Source: Chrysopilus asiliformis
Taxonomy: Eukaryota > Arthropoda > Insecta > Diptera > Rhagionidae
Assembly: GCA_964034945.1 (NCBI GenBank)
Contig: OZ035962.1
Span: forward strand, 51,702,231 to 51,766,230
Direction: 5' to 3'
DNA length: 64,000 nt
A program made the translations under genes and the position numbers. Shown here in pieces: positions 22,044-32,700 of this stretch; the stretch's first letter is position 1, and each line of letters opens with the position of its first letter. Under the pieces are notes generated by a model. It was not told where the DNA came from. It did not search any database and saw nothing but the letters and a program-made list of their open reading frames with translations.

Positions 22044-22145
22044 ATCGCCTCCTCTCTCCACTTCCTCCCTCCTAACACTTCTCCCCTTTCCCTTCCCGTA
22101 CCCCGCCCTCTTCCCCTTCCCCTTCCCCTTCCCCTTCCCCCTTTC
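22044..22145 (+). repeat. Pyrimidine tract with CCCTTC repeats
   Basis: About 100 bases almost free of purines, ending in ccccttccccttcccctt repeats. Polypyrimidine/polypurine tracts of this kind can adopt triplex (H-DNA) structure. The frame across it is low complexity, not a gene. Confidence 0.7.
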
Positions 22146-23348
22146 CATCAATCTTGTTTACGATAAATTGACTGGCACCCATCTGTATTCTATCTCATTT
22201 TCTCGTAGGCTAAAATATCCTATCTCTTTTTACTGTCGCTTTTTCGTTTCATCGAGTTTGAAATCACTCACAACGCCGCTAAAGAAGTTTTCACTTCAAA
22301 AATAAAAAAATATTCAATTTAACAAAACAAAACTCCCAGAATAAAAAAAATTTTTTTTTGGAAAAAAATTCCGCGTCAAATTATATGAAACAATGCATCT
22401 TTTCTTTAAAAACTTTTTACACAGGCCTCTAAAAAGTATGCTCTTTGCAGTCAAATGTGCGCATTCGGTTATTCTTGCATTTGGCATCAATAACTCATTT
22501 TCGCAAAAAAGTGGACAGACCGCTTTTTGCACCGAGGTCTTGAATTTTCATTTTAGAAAAACTTTACGATAGAAAAAGTTTACTTCCACAACTGCACGAA
22601 AGAAAAACTGCGCTCAAAAAAAAAACTCGAGATATTAAAAAAGTCTGTTGGATTTACAATTGCGGGTTTCAACTGCAGTTTTTTAACCCTCCGTCTACCA
22701 TTGGGGTCAATTTGACCCCACAGCGATAAAATTTTTCTCTAATTCTAGCCGTAATAGTTTTTGCAGAGTACGGAAAAATATCACTCACGAATGCAAAAAT
22801 TTCATTCTTCTTGATTTCATTTATTCCCGAATGGAATATAAAAAACCAAAATTCGTGAGGGAATCGTTTCATGCGATTTTTTGGCCATTCAATTCGCTCA
22901 CGAGAGAATCGAAACCAGTTTTTATCTATTCCATTCGTTCGTGAGAGAATGCTAATGATTTTTTAACTATTCTATTCGCTCGTGAGTGAGTAAGAATGAA
23001 AAAGAATCATTCTTTTTCTCTCGCTTTTTCCTAGAGCAAAATAAAATTAGCGAGGAAATGTCTGAACAGCACACGACTTTCTTATACAACAAAAAAAAAT
23101 TTTTTTAGGAAAATGCCCTAGAGTAAAATAAAATGAGCGAGGAAATGTCTGAACAGCACACGACTTTCTTATACATCAAAAAAAAAATTTTTTAGGAAAA
23201 TACCCTAGAGCAAAATAAAATTAGTATAAGGAAGTAAAGGGAGTAATTGTATTTCACTTTTGATAATCAAAACAAGGAAAATATAGAGTTTATGTTTATT
23301 TAATATGTACATTAAAATTATTGAAATATTAGAAATAAGTACAATTTT

Positions 23349-25281
23349 TTATTCTTCACTTATTGTAATTTTTTCTAACAAATTGCTATTTAATTTTATT
23401 AATAGCAAATTATTTATGGTTTCTTTGGACAATTTCGATCTCGTTTTCGTCAGAATTGTCGAAAGAGCACTAAATGCTCTTTCTACTGACACTTGAGTTG
23501 AAGGAACTGCTAACGCTACATCAATCAATAATGCTAGTTCAGGGTCCTTGTACTTAACATTTCTCCAATACTCTAGTAGATTTGCCTCGAATGGAATTCT
23601 TTCATTGTTGCAAAGATATTCTAATTTTTGTTTCATCGTTGTATCTTGAAGTCTTGATGGCCCTTGTTCAATCAAAAGATTCATCTTTGCTTCCAACTTT
23701 GAGAATGGTCCGGACGACTCTATACGTGTTGAAAAAGATGTGGTTGGACTACCAATATCAGACACGTTTTCTTCGCCTTGTGATTCACCTACTAAACGTT
23801 TTATAATTACGTTTGTTTTCAGTAAATGTTCCTGAAATAAATAATGACATGTTATTTTTTTATTATACAATTATTTTAAAAATTAATAGTCTTACCACTG
23901 CACTTTGTTTTTGAATTTCAGTTAGGAAAGGTGTATTTATGAAATTAAATCGAGGGTCTAGGAAAATGGCAGCGATAAAGGCGCCGTTTTCGAGAAGAAG
24001 ACATTTCCTCATATTCATCGCTTTTAATAATTGAGCTGCGTAAATGTTTCCCCCGGCATTTTTCTCTTCTAATTCCACTTCACAATACAACCAATCTCTG
24101 TAAAAATCTCCAACAAAGTATTGTTCATGTTGCAATTTTACGGTGCATTCTGCTAACGGTTTAAAGGCTTCTATGAAATTTTCAACAAAATTCCAATCAA
24201 CATCTGGCCCGTTGAAGTCTGAGAGGTTCTGCACGTAACTTTTAAGTTTGGACAAAGAATCAAACATTGAAAAAGTTGAGTTCCATCTAGTTAAATTGTC
24301 TAATAGCGGCATTTGTAAATTAGGCTCGGTGTTATTTCGAATTATTGTGCGTAGTGCTTTCACAGCTTTCCTGCAATCATCCACTTGCGATGGTATAATT
24401 TTTAAGACGTCATGTGCTGCAAGTTGAATTGTGTGGGCAGCACACCTTACCACAGCCATTACTGATGTAAGTTGAGAATGAATTTCTAAAAATTCATTTT
24501 CGTCATCACTGTTATGTGCTGGCGGAATTGCGTCTTCGTTTGAGTGGATTTGCATTTCTTCTTGCAGCTCTTGCAATAATTTGGATGTTTTAATTACATT
24601 TGCGCCATTATCTGTTGTACTGGAATATAACTGTGTGACATCTATATTGAAATCCTTTAAACAATTCAAAATTTCTTCTTTTAAAAACTGCGCTGTATGC
24701 CTTCTCCTTAATTGAATCATCCCAATAGTATTTATATTTATTTCAGAGTCTTTAATGTATTGAATATTTATTCCCAAAATACTTTTTTCCAGCCTCGTGG
24801 CGATATCAATTTTTAGGCTCACCATTTTTTTATGTACATTTTTTGCAATAGATTTTTTTATTTCACGTGCGGCAACGCACATTTTTTCTACAACACTTTT
24901 CGAATTTATGGAGGTTGTAAAATGCTCTTCATAAGGGCGTAATATTTTTTTAAAGTATTCTTCGTCATCAAAAATTCTAAACGGCAGATTTTTTACCGTC
25001 ACCAATCCAACACAACACTTCAAAAAATCATTTTTGTCCATATGGATTGTGATTTGTGAGCTTTTTCGTTTCCTAGAAACACTACTTCCTGAAGATAAAG
25101 AGGTTTCATCTGCATTTTCTATATCCTGAATGTTTTTTAAGTGCACTTTTTGGTAATGTCGTCGTATATTGCCGGCTAATTTTCCTTTAAGTTGCTTATT
25201 GCACATTAAACATTTGGAAATATCCCCGACTAAATCATATTCCACATATTTTTCCAAATTAAAATATCTTTTTCGTCCCAT
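23349..25281 (-). CDS. hAT transposase, 622 aa, two exons
   Basis: Exon 1 is 25281-23896 (462 codons) and exon 2 is 23831-23349 (160 codons plus stop). They are separated by a 64-nt intron with GTAAGA donor and TTTATTTCAG acceptor in phase 0 (CAA AGT GCA GTG | GAA CAT). A BED zinc finger occupies residues 20-50 (SKCLMCNKQLKGKLAGNIRRHYQKVH). The RNase H core shows TTDNGANVI, VRCAAHTIQLAAHDV and LDNLTRWNSTFSMF. The C-terminal hATC dimerisation region has AVPSTQVSVERAFSALS and TRSKLSKETINN. hAT transposases excise and integrate DNA with 8 bp duplications, as seen here. No stop or frameshift interrupts the reading. The start is the first Met, just upstream of the BED finger. Confidence 0.9.
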
Positions 25282-25468
25282 TTTTATTTATAATACGATT
25301 CGCGAATTACTCATTAGCGTTGTTAACAGTTAAAATACTTTTTTGATATTGAAATCCGAAATCACGAACAAATGGAATAGATAAAAACTGGTTTCGATTC
25401 TCTCTTGAGCGAATTGAATGGCCAAAAAATCGCATGAAACGATTCCCTCACGAATTTTGGTTTTTTAT

Positions 25469-25703
25469 CATGGCCGAATTATACAAGGTCTGCTGGTTAT
25501 TTTTTGACAGCCACCATTTTGCTACGTCATCGGCAAGACATTCTTTGTAATGTTGATTGTGCGTACGGAATTGTTTAGCTAGATGTTAGCTAGATTTGAG
25601 AATTAGGGAAAATTCCCATTCAGTCTTATAAGAATTTCTTGCCGATGACGTCAGAGCCAGAAGCAACTGAGCTGTCAAACAGACCTTGTATAATTCGGCC
25701 ATG
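25469..25703. mobile_element. Palindromic MITE with 9 bp TSD (MULE-like)
   Basis: TIRs start CATGGCCGAATTATACAA and extend inward with gaps (aaggtctg, cgtcatcggcaag). GTTTTTTAT is repeated exactly at 25460-25468 and 25704-25712. A 9 bp duplication is typical of Mutator-like elements. It is inserted in the non-coding right arm of the hAT element, so it does not affect the transposase. Confidence 0.85.
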
Positions 25704-26496
25704 GTTTTTTATATTCCATTCGGGAATAAATGAAATCAAGAAGAATGAAATTTTTGCATTCGTGAGTGATATTTTTCCGTACTCTGCTGAACAGCACATG
25801 AATCGATTTTTTGTTGTATAAGAAAGTCATGTGCTGTTCAGACATTTCCTCGCTAATTTAATTTTGCTCTAGGGCATTTTCCTAAAAAAAATTTTTTTTT
25901 TGTTGTATAAGAAAGTCGTGTGCTGTTCAGACATTTCCTCGCTCATTTTATTTTGCTCCGTACTATTTTCCAACAAAAGAAATCGATTTTCTTTTCTGTA
26001 TGACACGAAAGGAAACTTGCATTTACTTCATACAATAATTGCATTCACAAATCATTCTTGCGCGATAAATTCGTGAGCGAATTCAATTTTTCCATTCTCC
26101 AAATTTTCGATTCCATTCGCGAACACAATCTCAAAAATACGGGAATGGAAAAATAAATCTCGTGAGTGAATGAAAAATAAAATTCTTGTGAGAATCATTT
26201 GCAAACGAGAGAATGAAAAAGAATCATTCTCCGTACTATGAGTTTTTGACTTTGTAACTTCTTGACATTGTTTCTTTAAAAATTCTTCATTGTATTTTGC
26301 TGGAATCTATTGACATTATTGAAGTTTTTTCTAAGCGTACTCAGACATTTTCAATAACAACTAAAGGAAAATGGCTTATTACCGATTACCCCAACGGTAG
26401 TTCTAGCAGGTTTTTTTTCGGTAGACGGAGGGTTAATAAAGTTTCTTCTCTAAAAAAGATTTCTCACAGCTTGAACTGGTTGATAACAGCTGCTTT

Positions 26497-27465
26497 TTTA
26501 AAAGCTTTTATTTAGCTTGCCTTCGTGTCTGTTTGTCTGTCTGTCTGTCTGTCAGATCAAATCTTGCAACCCAATTTTGACCTACTTCCACTTGTCCGAT
26601 TGACTTGAAATTTTGCACACTTATATAAGTCCGATGACAATACAATATTTTCACTACTTCGTCCTTGTAAGGATAACGGAAGGTCCTGTAAGGATAACGT
26701 GATTATCCTTTTCTCCAAATTTTCCGGAACAAAATCTATTCTGGGGGTTTTTGGGGTCGCTGAATCCGAATCTGTCATTAAAAAGTCAGTAAGGATAACG
26801 GAAGGTCCTGTAAGGATAACGTGATTATCCTTTTCTCCAAATTTTCCGGAAAAAAATCTATTCTGGTGTTTTTGGGGTCGCTGAATCCGAATCTGTCATT
26901 AAAAAGTCAGTAAGGATAACGGAAGGTCCTGTAAGGATAACGTGATTATCCTTTTCTCCAAATTTTCCGGAAAAAAATCTGTTCTGGGTGTTTTTGAGGT
27001 CGCTGAATCCGAATCTGTCATTAAAAAGTCTGTAAGGATAACGGAAGGTCCTGTAAGGATAACGTGATTATCCCTTTCTCCAAATTTTCCGGAAAAAAAT
27101 CTTTTCTGGGGGTTTTTGGGGTCGCTGAATACGATTCTCAAGTTAAAAAGCCTGTAAGGACATCTCAAATGTAAGGATATATATTCGAAGACTAAAAAGA
27201 ACAAAATAAAAAAAAAATTAAAAAAAAAGCTTTTATTAAAAAAGAATGCACTAAAAAGAAAAAAATAATTTTCTGGATGCTGTGTATCACAAATATAAAA
27301 GCTTTTAAAAAGCGAGATAAAGCATAAAACAATAAAATAAAAATTTATCTCGCTTTTAAAAAGCTTTTATATTTGTGATACACAGCGTCCAGAAAATTAT
27401 TTTTTTCTTTTTAGTGCATTCTTTTTTAATAAAAGCTTTTTTTTTAAAATTTTTTTTTAAATTTT
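26497..27465 (-). mobile_element. Satellite D composite, copy 2 (array plus foldback)
   Basis: In reverse orientation to 7254-9290: terminus aaaagcttttatttagct, a gtctgtctgtct run (26528-26553), four satellite D units (26640-27150), then the foldback palindrome (about 27220-27440). Finding the same order of parts in two unlinked places suggests that the terminus, array and foldback move as one element. No coding capacity. Confidence 0.65.
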
Positions 27466-27740
27466 TTTTTAATGATCCGGATAACAGATCCATATGGATC
27501 ATTAAAAAAAACAGCTAATGTATATATGTAATTGTTGCTCGGAGTGGCGATAGATGTGAAAACCAGACTAATGTTAATGATTTTAATTTACAAATTATGA
27601 AATATTAATTTTTGATACTACAAATAATTTCAAAATCCAAAAAAAATCTGTTATTTCATAGTTTAAGGTTATCACTTCTGTCGGCAGTCCCAATGACTGC
27701 TTTGTTTTTTTTTCAATAAATTAAATATTTTAATATAAAT
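27466..27740. other. Spacer; Helitron-like hairpin and Tc1 5' leader
   Basis: gatccatatggatc (27491-27504) is a perfect palindrome. The GCAGTC/GACTGC hairpin near 27684-27699 marks the putative end of block F. 27700-27740 is the AT-rich leader of the Tc1 transposase. Confidence 0.35.
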
Positions 27741-29286
27741 ATGGCGAAAAAAAGAGAACTGACATTGCAACAGCGGGTAGAAATTCAACTTTTGAAGCAG
27801 CAAGGCAAGTCCCGAGTGGAAATTTGTAAAACCGTTAAATCGCACATGGTCCCGTATACTGTAGTATTTCAAAATCGGCCATTTCAAGAAAAACGCATTC
27901 AAAGTTTTCATTTCAAAATAATTGTTTATGAATAACTGTTTTTCTGTTGTCTGTACAGTAATATTTCAATTTATTACTCTTTTGATAATAATTTACAGAT
28001 CATTTGCTTCATTTTTTTTTGCAATAATAAAAGATAGAGTTAGGTTTGTTTTCCACAAAATCAATTTAAATTTTAAAAAATGGGAATTTAAAAAACCAAA
28101 AATAAATAAATTTTAGGACAATTTATTACTCTTTTGATAATAATTTACACTTCATTTGCTTCATTTTTTTTTGCAATAATAAAAGATAGAGTTAGGTTTG
28201 TTTTCCACAAAATCAATTTAAATTTTAAAGAATGGGAATTTAAAAAACCAAAAATAAATAAATTTTAGGACTACGTTTACATTTAAATTTGTTTTTCATT
28301 TAATTCAGTCAATTTTCCTTTACATAATGGAATAATTACACAAAAACACATTTTTTTGAGATACTACAGTCTACGGGACCATGTGCGAAATGTTCGCGTC
28401 GAGCTGTGCTATGTTATCGAACGGTTCGAGAAGACTGGATCGCATAAAAATAGACACAGATCTGGACGAAAACGACTTACTATAGATCGTGAAGACAGAA
28501 TATTAGTAAGGGATTCGCTGAAAAATAGGAGAAAAACGTCTTTCGAGCTCGCTGCTGATTTTTCAGTAACAATTAAAAAGCCAATATCTGCCAGGACGAC
28601 ACGAAGAAGACTGCAGAAAGCTAGTCTAAAAGGCTGCAAAGCCAGGAAGAAGCCGTGGCTTTCCGAAAAAAACAAAAAGGCTCTGATTCCAACGGGCTCT
28701 AAAACACAAAAGATTAACCGAGCAAGATTGGTCAAATATTCTATGGTCGGACGAATCAAACTTTCAGGGGAGTAAAATAATTCCTTTTTCTGTAGAAAAA
28801 CATTATTTTCGACCCGATAAATATGTGAAGTGTAGTAAAATCCAACGGTTTACAAATCATATTTTTTCATTATTTTTTAGGTTTTCGGGACACCCGGTGC
28901 ATCGTATGTCCGCCGCCGAATAGGCGAAGAGTATAATGTCGAATGTGTTGTACCAACCGTAAAATACGGGGGTGGCAGTATAATGGTTTGGGGCTGCATG
29001 GCTGGATCTGGAGTTGGTGAAATGTTCGTATGTGAAGGCAAAATGAACTCCAAAAAATACATAGATGTGCTCAAAACTACACTTATGGCGTCGTTTTCAT
29101 GCATTTTTGGAGATACAAACATGGTTGGCGTAAAGTTTCAGCAAGACAACGCACCATGCCATAAATCCACCGAAACAAAGAATTGGTGTGAAGAAAATTG
29201 CGTCGATGTTTTAGAGTGGCCTTCGCAGTCTCCGGATTTAAACCCCATAGAACATTTATGGGCTATACTAAAGCGTAAGGTGTGGG
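27741..29286 (+). pseudogene. Tc1-like transposase, N-terminal and central parts
   Basis: Starts at ATG 27741 with a paired-type helix-turn-helix (ELTLQQRVEIQLLKQQGKSR). After the inserted MITE it continues from about 28388 with FEKTGSHKNRHRSGRKR, a typical Tc1 GRPR-like hinge, then the first catalytic Asp in WSDESNF (28740s, frame slipped). After a short insert it resumes at about 28881. It shows [12 protein letters not shown], the second Asp in [11 protein letters not shown] and the final Glu in [11 protein letters not shown], so this is a DD34E Tc1 enzyme. Frameshifts lie near 28400 and 28700. The remaining C-terminus is displaced to 34401-34543 by the hAT. Confidence 0.8.
27840..28387. 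mobile_element. TIR element splitting the Tc1 HTH; contains a 160 bp tandem duplication
   Basis: The ends tcgcacatggtcccgta and its inverse (ctacgggaccatgtgcga, about 28370-28387) are inverted repeats extending over actgtagtat. Inside, about 27977-28105 is repeated at 28130-28270 (actcttttgataataatt, aaaagatagagttaggtt). Removing it approximately rejoins the Tc1 helix-turn-helix. No transposase. Confidence 0.65.
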
Positions 29287-29537
29287 TAGGGATGCCAACG
29301 ATACCTCGATGTTTGCAAAACATCGAGGTATCGTTGAAAAATATCGAGTTTTAACCTCGATGTTGAACATGCCGATATATCGAGGTATCGATGTTGTTAT
29401 CCACGATGTTAGAACTTTACTCATCATAAAATTAGTAGAGAAACTAATTTTAGGACTAGAGGGAATAGTTTTTAGATAGATTTAATATATCTACTTAAAG
29501 ATTTCTTTAAATTTTCTTTGGTATCAATTTTCGGTTT

Positions 29538-29741
29538 TGAGGTGTTTGGGGTAATTCATTTTCACTGAGTTTGCTACTATCTGGCAACCCCGGATGCATG
29601 TTTGTTCTTGTTCTTGTTTTGTTATGATTGCATCATGCAGTTCTGTCATTTTGTTTATCTGAAAAAGTGTTAACACGACTGTTTCCTAATAAACGAGAAT
29701 ATTGCAAATATTAACATAGTTTGAATAATCAAGACACAACA
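29538..29741 (+). repeat. 5' LTR (204 bp) of the young Ty3/gypsy element
   Basis: Starts TGAGGTGTTTGGGG and ends GACACAACA, with an AATAAA-type signal (cctaataaacg) near its end. TSD GGTTT lies at 29533-29537. A primer-binding site follows at once: TGGTGTTAGAATTGGG (from 29743), close to the complement of a tRNA-Leu 3' end. Confidence 0.9.
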
Positions 29742-29792
29742 GTGGTGTTAGAATTGGGATTTTCTGTCGAAAAAAAAGGGAACAAGTGAAAA

Positions 29793-32700
29793 ATGTCCAT
29801 TTCACCGGAGGTACTCGAATCCCTTACAAACGTGTTCGCAAGCGCAATTCAGAAAGCGGTGTCGAATGCAACCCAGGCGGCGGTGGCAGCGGCAGCGGCG
29901 GCAGCACCCGTGACCGGGAGCCCTGCCCCAAAAGCGGCACCCTTTGCAATAAAGGAATTTAGATCCTCAGATGCCACAACGGTGGCGGATTATTTCAAAC
30001 GTTTTGACTGGGCGCTGCAGCTGAGCAAGATAAATCTTGCCGAACACCCGCATTACGCTCGTGTTTTCATGGGTGCTGAATTGAATGATGCACTAAAGAG
30101 TCTCGTCAGCCCAAAAGATCCTGCGGAACTGACATATGACGAAATCAAAGCAATTTTGGAAAGACACTTTGATCAGGCTAAAAATAAATACGCCGAAAGT
30201 ATCAAATTTCGGAAAACATTGCAAGAGGAAGGTGAAACGATTGCAAACTTCGCCTTGCGATTGAGGCAAAAAGCTGCGCATTGTGACTATGCGGAGTTTT
30301 TGGACCGGATGCTCATTGAACAGATGCTTCATGGACTTCAATCTCGCGTCATATGTGACGCCATCATCACAAAGAAACCGGCAACATTCATGGAGGCTTA
30401 TGAGGTTGCACATTCGTTGGAGGCAACCCACACCACAGCCGTTCAAGTAAAAGACAAAACACCATTGCCAGGAACAACGACACCTCCAAGCCCGGAGACG
30501 ACTAATAAACTGGGGTATACGTCACCAAAGACAAAACCTGGTAAACAATTCGGGGAATCCGCAAATTGCTACGGTTGTGGAGGCCAGCATCCGCGGGATC
30601 AATGCAAATTCCGTAACGCTAAGTGCAATGCGTGCGGCAAGAAGGGGCATATCGCCAGAGTATGTAAATCAAAGACCTCACAAATCACAGAACAGGATCC
30701 AGTTTCCCCACTTCCTACAGAGACTGTTGAGTCCATCCAGTATTTCAATCGAGTTAATGAGGCAAACGCCACATCACCACCGGAAAGAAGGATGATCCCT
30801 GTGCGCATCGAGGGAAAGAGCTTGGAAATGGAACTGGACACAGGAGCACCATGTGGCATTGTAAGCGCGGCGACACTACGGAGACTGAAACCGAATTGTC
30901 GCTTACAAAGGACCAACAGACAGTTTGCCAGCTACACTCGACATAAAATAGAATGTATGGGATGTATTGCGGTAAATGTCACAGTCGGAAAGACATCGCG
31001 AAGGCTAAATCTCTATGTCATGGAGGGAGATTTCGACAGCCTCTTTGGGAGGGAGTGGATTGCTCATTTCGGAAATGAGATTGACTTCAACAAACTGTTT
31101 TCCACGGCCGATAAGGTGGACCAGCTGACAGCAGCTCCACCAGAGTTAACTACCGACCAGCAGAGGCGCCTTGATCGGGTCCTTGCGAGATATGACGACG
31201 TCTTTAGTGATGTTGCGGGCAAGCTGACAGGACCACCGGCTACATTGCATCTAAAATCGGGCACAGCACCAATATTCGCAAGAGCAAGGGAAATCCCATT
31301 AGCCCTAAGAGATGCATACGCCAAAGAGATAGAGTCCAAGATCGTTTCAGGGTTCTACGAGCGGGTGGAGTACTCTGAGTGGGCGTCAACCACTCATGTA
31401 GTAGCCCGAAAAAATGGCAAGATTCGCATCACGGGAAACTACAAACCAACACTCAACCCGAGAATGATTATTGACGAGCATCCCATTCCCCGGGCTGATC
31501 ATCTGTTCAATGAAATGAGGGGGGCTGCTGTGTTCTGTCATCTCGACATCACAGATGCTTATACACACTTGGCCATAGATGAAGAGTTCAGTCATGCTCT
31601 TACACTGAACACTCCAACCCATGGGTTGATTCGACCGAAACGTGCGGTGTACGGTGCAGCAAATATTCCGGCGATTTGGCAGCGCCGAATGGAGACTGTG
31701 TTGCAGGGCATTGCTAATGCCAGAAATTTTTTCGATGACATCATCCTTCACGCGGAGGATTTCGAGCGACTGCTGGAGGTCCTCGAGGCGGTATTAGAGC
31801 GAATGAGGGCACACGGCCTTCGGCTGAATCGCTCAAAGTGTGTCTTCGCTACTCATAGGGTGGAATTTCTGGGTCACAGGATTGACGCCCAAGGAGTTCA
31901 TAAATCAGACAAGCACATTGCAGCGGTGCGAGATGCGCCAAAACCTTCAACGCCGGAACAACTACAGCTATTCCTGGGTAAGGCGACTTATTACAGTTCT
32001 TTTATTCCAGACCTATCCACCAGGGACAGGCCATTACGGGACATGTTGCGGACCGAACCGTTTGCGTGGACGACGGATGCAGAAAGGGCGTACTTAAATA
32101 TCAAAGATATCCTAGTATCACCTCAGGTCTTGATGCCGTACGACCCCTCGCTGCCACTGCTCTTGGCCACAGACGCCAGCAAGACAGGCTTAGGTGCTGT
32201 CCTGTCACATAAATTGAGTGATGGAAGAGAACGGCCAGTTGCTTATGCAAGCCGCACTATGAGTTCCACGGAACAGCGCTACCCTCAGATGGATAAGGAG
32301 GCGTTAGCAATTGTATGGGCTGTGCAGAAGTTTTTCCTGTATCTTTACGCCCGCCACTGGACACTGATAACCGATCATAAACCACTGACACAAATTCTGC
32401 ACCCAGAAAAATCATTGCCAGTATTGTGCATCAGTCGAATGGCAAATTACGCTGACTTTCTCGGAAGCTTCGATTATGATGTTGTTTTCAAGACAACAAA
32501 AGCGAATACTAACGCGGATTATTGTTCCCGGGCGCCGCTAACTGTTGGGCAGGACGCTGATGAGGGGAAAGATGAGGAATACGACGCATTCGATGTCTTT
32601 ATTATCCGACAAGTGAGACAACTCCCAATCAGTGCTGGTTATATTGGCCAAGAGACGAGAAAAGACCCAGACTTGGGTAAAATCGTAACACTACTGGAGA

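Larger units (their letters stand above)
21140..22540. mobile_element. TIR element 'G' (AGACCTCGGTGCAAAAAG)
   Basis: About 35 bp inverted repeats, AGACCTCGGTGCAAAAAGC then ggtc...tccacttttt, face each other at 21140 and 22540. TGA flanks both ends (a possible 3 bp duplication). It encodes no transposase. Inside lie two units of satellite D (21610-21868), a segment with tcggtccagtagttcttg and a gacagacaaac tail (21925-21975) as seen in many insect repeats, and a pyrimidine-rich tract. Confidence 0.65.
22764..26240 (-). mobile_element. Apparently autonomous hAT element, TSD AGTTTTTG
   Basis: Left end CAGAGTACGG at 22764 and right end CCGTACTATG at 26240, flanked by AGTTTTTG at 22756-22763 and 26241-26248 (exact 8 bp). 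It encodes a minus-strand transposase with one intron. Subterminal regions carry repeats of gcgaggaaatgtctgaaca and cacgactttcttatac, direct at the left (about 23035-23215) and inverted at the right (about 25790-25960). A second right terminus (CCGTACTCTG) lies at 25786, the exact inverse of the left end. That suggests an element inserted next to, or recombined with, a second copy. Confidence 0.85.
22687..26432. mobile_element. piggyBac-like TTAA element, split by a hAT
   Basis: TTAA at 22683-22686 followed by CCCTCCGTCTACC, and GGTAGACGGAGGG followed by TTAA at 26433-26436, give 13 bp TIRs with a TTAA duplication, the piggyBac signature. Next to the left TIR is ggggtcaatttgacccc, itself a palindrome. 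Without the nested hAT the element is only about 270 bp, hence a MITE. No piggyBac transposase. Confidence 0.8.
20938..27700 (+). mobile_element. Helitron/Helentron-like block 'F', copy 1 (candidate)
   Basis: The left edge, cttctttaggcgcgttgggc at about 20938, recurs at 44337 and 45766. The right edge holds GGCAGTCCCAATGACTGC (about 27682-27699), where GCAGTC and GACTGC form a hairpin. The same hairpin occurs at the ends of the 45 kb copies (GCAGTCCCCAATGACTGC). A conserved left end plus a 3' hairpin without TIRs or a target duplication is the Helitron/Helentron pattern. The interior is packed with other elements (G, piggyBac-like, hAT, satellite D). Boundaries are approximate. Confidence 0.4.

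Noticed and set aside
21940..22305. 121-codon ORF with Phe-Pro repeats
   Set aside because: Product of the CCCTTC pyrimidine tract.
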